22,547 nucleotides of DNA from CAVPEW01 sp050247895. GTDB lineage: Bacteria; Actinomycetota; Acidimicrobiia; Acidimicrobiales; VFJN01. A program made the translations under genes and the position numbers. Shown in pieces: positions 1-9,270 of this stretch (positions are counted from its first letter, which is position 1; the number at the start of each line of letters is the position of its first letter). The stretch is taken from contig JBFWTJ010000017.1 in assembly GCA_050247895.1 (NCBI GenBank), positions 1-22,547 on the forward strand, written 5' to 3'. The notes beneath the pieces are model-generated. The model searched no databases. It was not told the origin of the DNA and saw only the letters and a list, made by a program, of their open reading frames with translations.

Positions 1-226
1 TCTGCCACGCCGTCCGGCGAGGCGGCTCGGCGTGGCGGGTCCGGCCGCTCCCGGGATCGGGGTCGCCGTCGGTGTCGGCGTCGAGGCCGGCCCCGGCACG
101 GCGCGCGGCGCGGACCCCGGTCCCGTGGGCCGGCAGCTCCACGTCGCCGCCGAGGAGCCGGGCCAGGCGGTCGGCGTTCGCCGGGGGGACGGTGCCCGGC
201 CCGGCGTCGTCGGTCGGCGCCGTCAT
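1..226 (-). CDS. N-terminal part of a gene following nadD, possibly an LCP-family protein (partial)
   Basis: An open frame begins with ATG at 226-224 and runs off the left edge with no stop (75 codons visible). Its ATG overlaps the nadD stop in an ATGA arrangement, so the two are probably translationally coupled. The visible protein is hydrophilic and rich in Pro, Gly, Ala, Arg and Asp, starting MTAPTDDAGPG, with one short ordered-looking stretch (NADRLARLLGGDVELPAH). No domain can be recognised. In actinobacteria the gene after nadD is often a LytR-CpsA-Psr (LCP) cell-wall ligase with a long disordered cytoplasmic N-terminus, or rsfS. The disordered start fits an LCP protein better, but that is inference from gene order only. 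Confidence 0.5.
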   Translation of the reverse strand, partial: MTAPTDDAGPGTVPPANADRLARLLGGDVELPAHGTGVRAARRAGAGLDADTDGDPDPGSGRTRHAEPPRRTAWQ

Positions 227-813
227 CCGCCGTCACGATAGAGGCCGCGGGCCTCTATGCAGTCGACCACCTCGTGGGTCACCAGGTAGTCGAGGGGCCG
301 GCCGTCCGCGACCCGCTCGCGCAGGTCGGTGCTGGACACCTCCAGCCGTGGCACCTCGACCCGCGACCAGCGCCAGCCGTCCAGCCGGCGCTGGGGGGCC
401 GACCCGGGTCGGTCCACGACCACGACGGTGGCCAGGTCCCGCACCTCGTCGGCCCGCTCCCAGGTGAGCAGGCCCGCGGCGGCGTCGCTGCCCAGGACCA
501 GGAAGAGCTCGCGGGTCGGGTCCTCGTCGCGCAGCAGGGCCAGCGTGTCGGCGGTGTAGGAGGGCCCGCCCCGGTCGATCTCGATCCGGCTGGCCTCCAG
601 GCCCTCGACGTCGGCCACCGCAGCGACCACCAGCGCGTAGCGGTCCTCGGCGTCGCTGATGGGTCGGGTGCCGACCTTCTGCCAGGGGACGTTGTTGACC
701 ACCAGCAGGACCCGGTCGAGCCGGCACGAGTGGCGGACGTTGACCGCGGTGACGAGGTGCCCGACGTGGGGCGGGTCGAAGGTGCCTCCGAAGACGCCGA
801 TCCGCTCAGCCAA
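223..813 (-). CDS. nadD: Nicotinate-nucleotide adenylyltransferase NadD
   Basis: Transfers AMP from ATP to nicotinate mononucleotide, giving deamido-NAD in the shared part of NAD synthesis. The 196-residue protein has the nucleotidyltransferase phosphate-binding motif GGTFDPPHVGHL at residues 9-20 (the HxGH-type histidines are 16 and 19), GSDAA at 108-112, the conserved Trp 118, and the SSTDLR signature at 160-165 that is typical of bacterial NadD. Length is normal for the family. The start is TTG at 813-811: it is the only start codon between the upstream in-frame TGA (861-859) and the active-site motif, and a GGAG lies 7 nt before it. It overlaps the next gene by 4 nt (ATGA). It is divergent from the sigma gene across a 269-nt gap. 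proA, often its direct upstream neighbour, lies 11 kb away on the same strand. Confidence 0.96.
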   Translation of the reverse strand: MAERIGVFGGTFDPPHVGHLVTAVNVRHSCRLDRVLLVVNNVPWQKVGTRPISDAEDRYALVVAAVADVEGLEASRIEIDRGGPSYTADTLALLRDEDPTRELFLVLGSDAAAGLLTWERADEVRDLATVVVVDRPGSAPQRRLDGWRWSRVEVPRLEVSSTDLRERVADGRPLDYLVTHEVVDCIEARGLYRDGG

Positions 814-858
814 CGGGGCGCTCCGGCACCACGGCCGCCCGCCGGGCCGCGCGGTCCG

Positions 859-921
859 TCACCTCGGCACCGTCCCGGCCGTGGCCGGGTCCTCGGAGGT
901 TCCGCTGGGTGCGCTCGCCAC
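859..921 (-). other. Possible leaderless short ORF upstream of nadD (20 codons)
   Basis: On the minus strand a TAGGGT hexamer (935-930) is followed after 8 nt by GTG (921-919), which opens a 20-codon frame (MASAPSGTSEDPATAGTVPR) ending in TGA at 861-859. A second small frame starts GTG at 862-860, overlapping that stop as GTGA, and ends at 808-806 inside the nadD start region. The hexamer-to-start spacing matches other genes here. This could be a translated leader, or the hexamer may simply be the nadD promoter with a leader of about 110 nt. No conserved peptide is recognised. Confidence 0.25.
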
Positions 922-929
922 GGGGCGAG

Positions 930-935
930 ACCCTA
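930..935 (-). promoter_or_regulatory. Candidate -10 element for nadD (TAGGGT)
   Basis: TAGGGT on the minus strand fits the TAnnnT actinobacterial -10 pattern. It lies in the gap between divergent nadD and the sigma gene, with the nadD TTG about 115 nt further on. No clear -35 is visible. Confidence 0.35.
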
Positions 936-951
936 CCGAGGACGACCGATG

Positions 952-1078
952 TGACCAGAGTCATGACCTGCCGAGGGAATCCGGCCCCCTATACCAGCGT
1001 TGTCTCATTTTCCCTACGTCGGTGGGGGAAATCCGCTTCGCCGGGGAAGAACCCCGTCGTAGCGTTCGTTGAAGAGGG
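952..1078 (+). promoter_or_regulatory. Upstream region and RBS of the sigma factor gene
   Basis: The part of the gap nearest the sigma gene (about 985-1075) is visibly more AT-rich than the surrounding genes. It contains TATACC (990-995) and TAGCGT (1060-1065), the latter being a TAnnnT match 17 nt before the ATG. A purine-rich RBS (GAAGAGGG, 1071-1078) lies 4 nt before ATG 1083 and fixes that start over the far upstream in-frame ATG at 909. Further up, TGAC-caga-GTCA (952-963) is a short inverted repeat that could bind a regulator. None of this is proven. Confidence 0.4.
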
Positions 1079-1082
1079 TGAC

Positions 1083-1913
1083 ATGACAGATTCAGTTGGC
1101 CAGTACCTCAACGAGATCGGGCTCGTCCCGCTGCTGACGGCGAGCGAGGAGCGCGAGCTCTCCCAGATCATCGAGAAGGGCCGCGCCGCGCAGGCGGAGA
1201 TCGACGCCGGCGCCCGCCGGGCCGAGCTGCGCCGCGCCGTGCGCGAGGCCGCCGAGGCCAAGGACCGCTTCATCCGGGCCAACCTCCGGCTGGTGGTCTC
1301 CATCGCCCGCCGCTACCCGCTGCCCCCGTCGATGGAGCTGCTCGACCTGGTGCAGGAGGGCAACCTGGGCCTCGAGCACGCGGTCGACAAGTTCGACTGG
1401 CGCAAGGGCTTCAAGTTCTCGACCTACGCCACGTTCTGGATCCGCCAGGCCATCGGCCGGGCCCTCGACCAGAAGGCCAGCCTCGTGCGGCTGCCCGGCG
1501 ACCGCTCGGCCAGCCTGCGGGCCGCCCTGCGCCAGGTCTCGGGCGACGGCGACGAGCTCGACGACGAGAACGCACGCCTGTACCGGCTGACCACGCCCAC
1601 CTCGCTCGACCGCACCGTCGGCGACGACGACGGCAGCGAGCTGATCGACCTCATCGCCGACGACAAGCCCGGCCCCGAGGACATGCTCGACGCCACCGAG
1701 GAGAACCGGGCCCTGGGCGACCTGCTCGGCGTCCTGGACGACCGGGCCCGCTTCGCCGTCGAGCAGCGCTTCGGGCTGGCCGACGGGCGCCGCCGCAGCT
1801 ACCGGGAGGTCGGCGACGACCTCGGGGTCACCGCCGAGGCGGCCCGCCGGCTGGTCAAGCGTGCCGTGAACACGGTGCGCGAGGAGGCGCTGGCCCGCAG
1901 CGACGCGGCGTGA
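1083..1913 (+). CDS. Short RpoD-like sigma-70 family factor (non-primary)
   Basis: A 276-residue sigma factor that would direct RNA polymerase to an alternative promoter set. Region 1.2 is at about 4-30 (VGQYLNEIGLVPLLTASEE). Region 2 is at about 60-130, with NLRLVVSIARRY, DLVQEGNLGLEHAVDKFDW and the -10-recognition helix FSTYATFWIRQAIGRAL. Region 4 is at about 212-268, with the HTH SYREVGDDLGVTAEAARRLV contacting the -35. Region 1.1 is absent and region 3 is very short: only about 35 residues, rich in Asp and Glu, lie between VRLPGDR and TSLDRTV. It is therefore a group 2/3-type factor, not the housekeeping one. ATG 1083 is preceded by a good RBS; the ATG at 909 would add 58 residues without family features. 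It stands alone: two strong hairpins follow it. Confidence 0.9.
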   Translation: MTDSVGQYLNEIGLVPLLTASEERELSQIIEKGRAAQAEIDAGARRAELRRAVREAAEAKDRFIRANLRLVVSIARRYPLPPSMELLDLVQEGNLGLEHAVDKFDWRKGFKFSTYATFWIRQAIGRALDQKASLVRLPGDRSASLRAALRQVSGDGDELDDENARLYRLTTPTSLDRTVGDDDGSELIDLIADDKPGPEDMLDATEENRALGDLLGVLDDRARFAVEQRFGLADGRRRSYREVGDDLGVTAEAARRLVKRAVNTVREEALARSDAA

Positions 1914-1932
1914 GCCGTCCGCACCGATCGAC

Positions 1933-1959
1933 GGCCGGGCGTTCCCCGCTCGCCCGGCC
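1933..1959 (+). terminator. First of two tandem hairpins after the sigma gene
   Basis: A perfect 9-bp stem, GGCCGGGCG (1933-1941) with CGCCCGGCC (1951-1959), and a 9-nt loop, starts 20 nt after the sigma stop. No T-run follows, as is common for actinobacterial terminators. Confidence 0.5.
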
Positions 1960-1970
1960 CGCCGGCACGC

Positions 1971-1993
1971 AGCCGCTCCCCCGGGGAGCGGCT
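1971..1993 (+). terminator. Second tandem hairpin before the DAHP synthase gene
   Basis: AGCCGCTCC (1971-1979) pairs perfectly with GGAGCGGCT (1985-1993) around a CCCGG loop; the inverted repeat is symmetric nearly to its centre. With the preceding hairpin it probably separates sigma-gene transcription from aroG. There is no T-tract. Confidence 0.5.
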
Positions 1994-2052
1994 GCTGCCG
2001 TTCCCGGGCGCCGCGTTGCCTCGTCGGCCCACGACCGGCAACGCTGTACGAC

Positions 2053-3399
2053 GTGAACGCCCCCTGGTCACCCGATTCATGGCGCGCCCGCCCGGTGGTG
2101 CAGCAGCCGGCGTGGCCCGACACGGCCGCGCTCGAAGCCGCGCAGAAGCAGCTCTCGTCGGTCCCGCCCCTGGTCTTCGCGGGCGAGGCCCGGGCCCTGC
2201 GGGCCGCGCTGGCCGACGTGGCCCGGGGCGAGGCCTTCCTGCTCCAGGCCGGCGACTGCGCCGAGTCGTTCGACGCCTTCTCGGCCGACGCCATCCGGGA
2301 CAAGCTCAAGGTCATCCTCCAGATGGCCGTGGTGCTGACCTACTCCTCGGGCGTGCCCGCGGTGAAGGTGGGCCGGATCGCCGGGCAGTACGCCAAGCCC
2401 CGGTCGGCGGACGTGGAGCGCATCGACGACGTCGAGCTGCCCGTGTTCCGCGGCCACATGGTCAACGACATCGTCCCCACCGAGGCGGCGCGCACGCCCG
2501 ACCCGGAGCGCCTGATCCAGGCCTACCACCAGGCCGCTTCGACGTTGAACCTCCTCCGGGCCTTCACCAAGGGCGGCTTCGCCGACCTGGGCCAGGTCCA
2601 CCAGTGGAACCAGCAGTTCGTGGCCAACAGCGCCGAGGGTCGCCGCTACGACCGGATCGCCGACGAGATCGACCGGGCCCTGCGCTTCATGCGGGCCTGC
2701 GGGATCACCACGGAGAACCAGCCGTCCCTGCACCAGGTCGACTTCTTCACCAGCCACGAGGCGCTGATCCTCGAGTACGAGCAGGCCCTGACCCGGCAGG
2801 ACTCGCTGACCGGCGACTGGTACGACTGCTCGGCCCACATGCTCTGGATCGGCGAGCGGACCCGCCAGCTCGACGGGGCCCACGTGGAGTTCCTGCGCGG
2901 GGTGCGCAACCCCATCGGCTGCAAGGTCGGCCCCAACGCCACCACCGACGAGGTCATGGGGCTGGTCGAGGCGCTCGACCCCGACCGCGAGCCGGGCCGG
3001 CTGACGCTCATCTCGCGGATGGGCGCCGACCGGGTCGTCGAGGCCCTCCCCCCGCTGCTCGCCGCGGTGCGCGACAGCGGGCACGAGGTGGTGTGGACCT
3101 GCGACCCGATGCACGGCAACACCTTCACGTCCTCCACCGGGCGCAAGACCCGGCACTTCGACGACGTCCTGCGGGAGATCGCGGGCTTCTTCGAGGCGCA
3201 CCGCGAGGCCGGGACCTGGCCCGGGGGCGTGCACGTCGAGCTCACCGGCGACGACGTGACCGAGTGCCTGGGCGGGGGCATGGCGCTCGACCACGCCGAC
3301 CTCGACGACCGCTACGAGACCATGTGCGACCCCCGGCTGAACGCGAGCCAGTCGCTGGACCTGGCCTTCCGCGTCGCCGAGCTGCTTCGGGCCAGCTGA
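2053..3399 (+). CDS. aroG: Class II 3-deoxy-D-arabino-heptulosonate-7-phosphate (DAHP) synthase
   Basis: Condenses phosphoenolpyruvate and erythrose 4-phosphate to DAHP, the entry step of aromatic amino acid synthesis. The 448-residue protein has the class II (plant/actinobacterial type) signatures. WSPDSWR is near the N-terminus. The metal-binding Cys is in GDCAESF (C69). HMLWIGERTRQLDGAH and GVRNPIGCKVGP follow, then CDPMHGNTF (metal-ligand His), HVELTGDDVTEC (metal-ligand Glu) and CDPRLNASQSLDL (metal-ligand Asp). Length is typical. GTG 2053 is chosen because WSPDSWR belongs to the family N-terminus; no obvious RBS precedes it, and AACGCT (2040-2045) seven nt upstream is a weak -10-like match. 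The gene is monocistronic in appearance. The longer plus-strand frame starting at 2016 is a shadow. Confidence 0.96.
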   Translation: MNAPWSPDSWRARPVVQQPAWPDTAALEAAQKQLSSVPPLVFAGEARALRAALADVARGEAFLLQAGDCAESFDAFSADAIRDKLKVILQMAVVLTYSSGVPAVKVGRIAGQYAKPRSADVERIDDVELPVFRGHMVNDIVPTEAARTPDPERLIQAYHQAASTLNLLRAFTKGGFADLGQVHQWNQQFVANSAEGRRYDRIADEIDRALRFMRACGITTENQPSLHQVDFFTSHEALILEYEQALTRQDSLTGDWYDCSAHMLWIGERTRQLDGAHVEFLRGVRNPIGCKVGPNATTDEVMGLVEALDPDREPGRLTLISRMGADRVVEALPPLLAAVRDSGHEVVWTCDPMHGNTFTSSTGRKTRHFDDVLREIAGFFEAHREAGTWPGGVHVELTGDDVTECLGGGMALDHADLDDRYETMCDPRLNASQSLDLAFRVAELLRAS

Positions 3400-3409
3400 G
3401 CCCTCGGGT

Positions 3410-3425
3410 GGGCCCAGGAGGGCCC
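3410..3425 (+). terminator. Short GC hairpin after the DAHP synthase gene
   Basis: GGGCCC (3410-3415), AGGA loop, GGGCCC (3420-3425), 10 nt after the aroG stop. It has 6 bp and no T-tract, so it is a weak terminator candidate. Confidence 0.3.
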
Positions 3426-3450
3426 CGCGCGCACCTCGGCCGCCCGTCGT

Positions 3451-3482
3451 GGGATTGTTGATCCCGAGAGTCAGGTTTGACA
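3451..3482 (+). promoter_or_regulatory. Promoter/operator region of the sulfite reductase operon
   Basis: A perfect inverted repeat GGGAT-TGTTG-ATCCC (3451-3465) is followed by a consensus -35 hexamer TTGACA (3477-3482). A clear -10 at 16-18 nt is not visible; TCAACT (3505-3510) is the nearest match but the spacing is long. TGATCCCGA (3459-3467) recurs almost exactly as TGATTCCCGA (3486-3495), flanking the -35. Such an arrangement suggests a regulator site controlling sulfur assimilation, by inference. The RBS GGAG (3525-3528) lies 9 nt before the ATG. Confidence 0.45.
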
Positions 3483-3537
3483 CACTGATTCCCGATCCAG
3501 GGCCTCAACTTTCGCCCGTCGAGCGGAGCCGACACAC

Positions 3538-5306
<1,769 letters not shown>

Positions 5307-5310
<4 letters not shown>

Positions 5311-5990
5311 TCCTCGAGCCGATCGCGTCGATCCCCAACTTCAGCGACGGCGAGCTGGCCGAGCTCAACGCCGAGTTCGAGCGGCTGCCGGCGTCGAGGG
5401 TCATCGAGTGGGCGGTGGAGAGCTTCGCCCCCCACCTGTGCCTGACCGCGTCGATGCAGGACGCCGTCCTCATCGACCTGGCCACCCGCGTCGACCCGGC
5501 CATCGAGGTCGTGTTCATCGACACCGGCTACCACTTCCCCGAGACCCTCGAGACCGTCGAGCGGGTCCGGCGCCGGTACGGCCTCAACCTGCGGATGATG
5601 ACCGTGCCGACCCACGACGAGGAGCTCTGGCGGGTCGACCCGGAGAACTGCTGCTCGGCGGTCAAGGTCGGCCAGCTCGACCGCGCGCTGGCCGGCAAGG
5701 CGGCCTGGATGAGCGGGCTGCGCCGGGAGGAGGCCGCGACGCGGGGGGCGGCGCCCATCGTGGCCCGCGACCTGCGGGGCCTGGTCAAGGTCAACCCGTT
5801 GGCCACCTGGACCGATGCCGACGTGCAGGGCTACATCGCCGACCACGACGTCATCGTCAACCCGCTGCGGGACCAGGGCTACCTGTCGATCGGCTGCATG
5901 CCCTGCACCCAGCTCCCCACCGATCCGAACGACGCCCGCTCGGGCCGCTGGGCAGGCCGCTCCAAGACGGAGTGCGGCCTGCACCAGTGA
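5307..5990 (+). CDS. cysH: Assimilatory adenylyl-sulfate (APS) reductase, CysH family
   Basis: Reduces activated sulfate to sulfite using thioredoxin. The 227-residue protein has the nucleotide-binding region with FIDTGYHFPET, the CC pair in ENCCSAVKV, GCMPCT (C-x2-C), and the C-terminal catalytic ECGLH motif. The CC...C-x2-C set binds a [4Fe-4S] cluster and marks enzymes that prefer APS over PAPS, so no APS kinase step is needed. GTG 5307 forms a GTGA overlap with the sulfite reductase stop and has GGAG (5295-5298) 8 nt upstream. The in-frame GTG at 5298 would add three residues and lie within that RBS. Coupling to the upstream gene gives a sulfate-to-sulfide unit. ATP sulfurylase and sulfate transporter genes are not in this window. 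Confidence 0.95.
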
Positions 5991-5991
5991 G

Positions 5992-6028
5992 CCGGTCCCG
6001 CCCGACCGACCGGCGGTGGCGGGACCGG
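5992..6028. terminator. Bidirectional hairpin between cysH and the TPP-enzyme gene
   Basis: A perfect 11-bp stem, CCGGTCCCGCC (5992-6002) with GGCGGGACCGG (6018-6028), and a 15-nt loop, lies directly after the cysH stop and before the stop of the convergent gene at 6051. It is suited to ending transcription from both sides. No T-run is present. Confidence 0.6.
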
Positions 6029-6050
6029 GGCCGGCCGGCAGGCCCGGCGC

Positions 6051-7796
6051 TCAGACCACGGGTGGGATGACGGCCTCGACCACGGTCGGGCCCGGCGTGG
6101 CGAAGCTGCGGGCCAGCTCCACCACCAGCTCGTCGGCCGTCGAGACCCGCACCGCGGGCACGCCCATCCCCCGGGCCAGGGCGGTCGGCTCGAGGTCGGG
6201 GTCGTCGAGCTCGAGCATCCGCCGGGCCCGGGCCCCCGAGCCGTGGGCACCGACCCGGCCCAGCTCCATCCCCAGGATCGAGTACGCCCGGTTGTTGAGC
6301 AGGACCGTGGTCACGTCCAGGCCCTCGCGGGCCATGGTCCACCACGCCTGGGGCGTGTAGAGGGCGCTCCCCTCCGACTCGATGGCCACCACCCGCCGAC
6401 GGGGCTCGGCCAGGGCGGCGCCGAGCGCCACGGGCAGGCCCTGGCCGATGGCACCGCCGGTGAGGCACAGCCAGTCGTGGGGCGGGGCGCCGGCGGTGGC
6501 GCCCGGGATGAACAGGCCCGAGGTGTTGCCCTCGTCGGACACGACGGCGTCCTCGGGCAGCAGGGCGCCCAGGGCCTGGGCCACCGACTGGGCCGTCAGG
6601 GGGCCCGACGGCGGATCGGGCCGCCCGGGGTCCTGCAGCACCGGGGCGGCGTCCCCGACCTGCTCGGCGAGGGCGTCGAGCAGGGCTTGGACCTCGCCGG
6701 CCGTGTGGGCCGCCGAGGCCAGGTGGTGGACCCGGCACCCGTCGGGCACCAGGTCGCTGGCCCGGCCCGGGTACGCGAAGAACGACACCGGGGGGCGGGC
6801 GTCGACCAGCACCAGGTGGCGCAGGCCGTCCAGCTGGAGCGCGGCGAGCTCGGCCAGGTAGGCGAGCCGTTCGACCGGGACCCGGCCCGCGCCGCGCTCC
6901 AGGCGGGCCGGGAAGGTCTCGCAGAGCAGCCGGGCGCCGGTGGAGGCGGCGATCCGCCCTGCGGTGTGCAGGGCACCGGCACGACAGGCGCGGCCGCCCA
7001 CGAGCAGGGCGGCCGGCTCCCCGGCCCGCAGCGCGGCGGCCACGGCCTCGGGCCCGTCCAGCGGCGGCCGGTGCCACCCGCCGGGACCGACGGCGCCGGG
7101 CCACGACCCCTGCGTGCCCGGGGCCGCACTTCCCTGTGGTCCGACGCCGGCCGCGCCGCCCGCCGCGGTCCCCGCCGGGTCGGCCCCACCGCCACGCCCA
7201 CCGCCACCCGCGCCGGCCCCGCTCCCCCTCGCACCGGCGCCGGTCGCCGACCGGGAGCGGGAGGCCGCGTCCCGCGGTCCGGGGTGGTCGTCGGGCACGT
7301 CGTCCCAGGTGGCGTCGGCCGGCACGACGAGGGTGGCGACCTGTCCCGGGGGGCCGTGCGCGGCGACGACGGCCGCGGTGGCCGCCGCGGCCAGCTCGCC
7401 GGCGCCGGCGACGCGAGCCACGTGGGTCGACACGTTGCGGGCCACCGTCTCGATGTCGGACTCCAGGGGGGCGTCGTGGACCTTGTGGGACGTGGCGTGA
7501 TCACCGACCACGTTGACCACCGGGGTGCGGGCCCGCCGGGCGTTGTGGAGGTTGGCCAACCCGTTGCCCAGGCCCGGGCCCAGGTGCAGGAGCACGGCGG
7601 CGGGCCGGTCGGCCATCCGGCCGTAGCCGTCGGCCGCGCCGGTGGCCACGCCCTCGAACAGGGCGAGGACGCCCCGCATGGCCGGCACGTCGTCCAGGGC
7701 GGCGACGAAGTGCATCTCGGAGGTGCCCGGGTTCATCAGGCACAGGTCGACGCCGGCGTCGACCAGCGCCCGGGCCAGCGCCTCGCCGCCCTTCAC
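6051..7796 (-). CDS. Thiamine-diphosphate enzyme, acetolactate synthase large subunit-like (IlvX-like)
   Basis: A 581-residue member of the acetolactate synthase/benzoylformate decarboxylase superfamily. Residues 1-165 form the pyrimidine-binding domain (NPGTSEMHFVAALD; catalytic Glu 48 in LFEGVATGAADGYGR). A middle domain spans about 248-390. The pyrophosphate-binding domain is at about 405-575, with LTGGAIGQGLPVALGAA and the metal/TPP motif around 473-502. The motif's usual GDG or ADG reads SEG (Glu 475 at the metal-ligand position); Asn 502 is kept. A Gly/Ala-rich linker (about 173-247) replaces the usual short connector. It resembles the mycobacterial IlvX subgroup more than true IlvB; no small subunit gene is adjacent. 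GTG 7796 has a strong GGGGGGAGGG upstream. It lies 27 nt after the FAD oxidase, so it is probably cotranscribed. Substrate unknown. Confidence 0.85.
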   Translation of the reverse strand: MKGGEALARALVDAGVDLCLMNPGTSEMHFVAALDDVPAMRGVLALFEGVATGAADGYGRMADRPAAVLLHLGPGLGNGLANLHNARRARTPVVNVVGDHATSHKVHDAPLESDIETVARNVSTHVARVAGAGELAAAATAAVVAAHGPPGQVATLVVPADATWDDVPDDHPGPRDAASRSRSATGAGARGSGAGAGGGGRGGGADPAGTAAGGAAGVGPQGSAAPGTQGSWPGAVGPGGWHRPPLDGPEAVAAALRAGEPAALLVGGRACRAGALHTAGRIAASTGARLLCETFPARLERGAGRVPVERLAYLAELAALQLDGLRHLVLVDARPPVSFFAYPGRASDLVPDGCRVHHLASAAHTAGEVQALLDALAEQVGDAAPVLQDPGRPDPPSGPLTAQSVAQALGALLPEDAVVSDEGNTSGLFIPGATAGAPPHDWLCLTGGAIGQGLPVALGAALAEPRRRVVAIESEGSALYTPQAWWTMAREGLDVTTVLLNNRAYSILGMELGRVGAHGSGARARRMLELDDPDLEPTALARGMGVPAVRVSTADELVVELARSFATPGPTVVEAVIPPVV

Positions 7797-7823
7797 CGGC
7801 CCTCCCCCCGGCGGACGGTCACC

Positions 7824-9209
7824 TCAGTCGAAGACCTTGCCCGGGTTGAGGATCCCGGCCGGGTCGAAGGCGGCCTTGATCCGGCGCATGAGGGCGAGGC
7901 GGGCCGGGTCCTCCAGCTCGAGGTAGTAGGCCTTCTTGGCCGTGCCGATGCCGTGCTCGCCCGACACGGCCCCGCCCAGGTCCCGGCCCGCGGCGAACAC
8001 GGCCGCGATCAGGTCGTGGCGGACGGCCTCGTCGCCCTGGTACACGGAGAGGTGCACGTTGCCGTCGCCGGCGTGGCCGCACCCGAACACCAGCGAGCCC
8101 GACGCCTGGGCCAGCTCGGCGACCCGGGCCATGTAGGCGGGGATGGCCGCCCGAGGCACGACCATGTCGACGATGTCGTCGGCCCCGGCCGCCTTGGCCG
8201 TCCAGAAGGCCTGCTCGCGGGCGGTGATCAGGGCGACGCCGGCCTGGGGCGGCAGCACGTACACGTCGAGCGCGCCCCGCCCGTCGAGCAGGCCGGCCAG
8301 CTCGGCGACGTCCTCGTCGAGCCGGTCGGCGCTGCGCTGCTCGACCACCACGACCAGGTAGGCCTGGGTCGCCTCCCGGACCTCGGCCGGCACGCCCAGC
8401 TCGAGGCCGGCGTTGGCCGTGATGGCCGCCATCGTGACCACGTCGACGTACTCGACGACCATCGGCCCCAGGCCGCTGGCCAGCAGAGGGGGCACCGAGC
8501 GGACGACCTCGTCGACGGTGGCGAAGGGCGCCACGACGGTGGCCCGGTGGTCGAGCCGGGGGTACAGGCGCAGGGTGGCCTCGGTGACCAGGGCCAGGGT
8601 CCCCTCCGACCCCACGACGAGCTGGGTCAGGTCGTAGCCGCTCGTGGCCTTGACGAACCGACCTCCGGCCCGGATCACCTCGCCGGTCCCCAGCACCGCC
8701 TCCACGCCCAGCACCTGGTGCCGGGTCACGCCGTACTTGACCGCCCGCATGCCCCCGGCGTTGGTGGCGACGTTGCCGCCCAGGCTGGCCGAGCTCTCCC
8801 CCGGGTAGACGGGGTAGACGAGGCCGTGCTCGGCGGTGGCCGCGTCGAGCCGGTCGAGGGTGACCCCGGGCTGGACGACCGCCACGTGGTTGTCCAGGTC
8901 GAGGTCGACGATGCGGTCCATGCGCTCGAAGGACACGAGGATGCCGTCGGCCCGCGGGATCGCCGCACCGGACAGGCCCGTGCCCGAGCCCCGGGCGGTG
9001 AGCGGCACGCGACGGGCCCCGGCCACGGTGACCACCGCGGCCACCTCGTCGGTCGAGCCCGGGCGGACCACGGCCAGGGGCCGGCACGGCACGCCGGTGA
9101 GCGACTCGTCGCGCAGCAGGTCGTCGGGGATGGCGTCGCCCTCGAGCACGTGGGCTGGGCCGACCACCCGGGCCAGGTCGTCGGCGAGCCCGGTCGCGAT
9201 GCCGGTCAC
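7824..9209 (-). CDS. FAD-linked oxidase, GlcD / D-2-hydroxyacid dehydrogenase family
   Basis: Probably oxidises a 2-hydroxyacid (glycolate, D-lactate or similar) to the 2-oxoacid. The PCMH-type FAD domain occupies the N-terminal half (RPGSTDEVAAVV, TARGSGTGLSGAA, YPGESSASLGGNVATNAGGM, VVGSEGTLALVTEATLRL). The FAD-oxidase C domain follows, with the metal-site motif CGHAGDGNVH, the SGEHGIGTAKK motif, and the closing FDPAGILNPGKVF. Length is about 461-467 residues, as in GlcD and D-lactate dehydrogenases. Two starts are possible. ATG 9227 has no RBS. GTG 9209 (six codons later) is preceded at 6 nt by TACCGT, matching the leaderless pattern seen at other genes here, so it is preferred. There are no GlcE or GlcF partners. 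It lies after the moxR-VWA pair and before the TPP enzyme on the same strand. Confidence 0.9.
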   Translation of the reverse strand: MTGIATGLADDLARVVGPAHVLEGDAIPDDLLRDESLTGVPCRPLAVVRPGSTDEVAAVVTVAGARRVPLTARGSGTGLSGAAIPRADGILVSFERMDRIVDLDLDNHVAVVQPGVTLDRLDAATAEHGLVYPVYPGESSASLGGNVATNAGGMRAVKYGVTRHQVLGVEAVLGTGEVIRAGGRFVKATSGYDLTQLVVGSEGTLALVTEATLRLYPRLDHRATVVAPFATVDEVVRSVPPLLASGLGPMVVEYVDVVTMAAITANAGLELGVPAEVREATQAYLVVVVEQRSADRLDEDVAELAGLLDGRGALDVYVLPPQAGVALITAREQAFWTAKAAGADDIVDMVVPRAAIPAYMARVAELAQASGSLVFGCGHAGDGNVHLSVYQGDEAVRHDLIAAVFAAGRDLGGAVSGEHGIGTAKKAYYLELEDPARLALMRRIKAAFDPAGILNPGKVFD

Positions 9210-9215
9210 CGCGGC

Positions 9216-9221
9216 ACGGTA
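9216..9221 (-). promoter_or_regulatory. Candidate -10 element, leaderless start of the FAD oxidase (TACCGT)
   Basis: TACCGT on the minus strand lies 6 nt before GTG 9209. It would place the transcript start at or next to that GTG, and it falls inside the longer reading from ATG 9227. No -35 was recognised. Confidence 0.4.
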
Positions 9222-9270
9222 ACCCATGGTCGGCGGCCGTCCCGCCCCGTGGCGCCCGGCGTCGGGGCGC

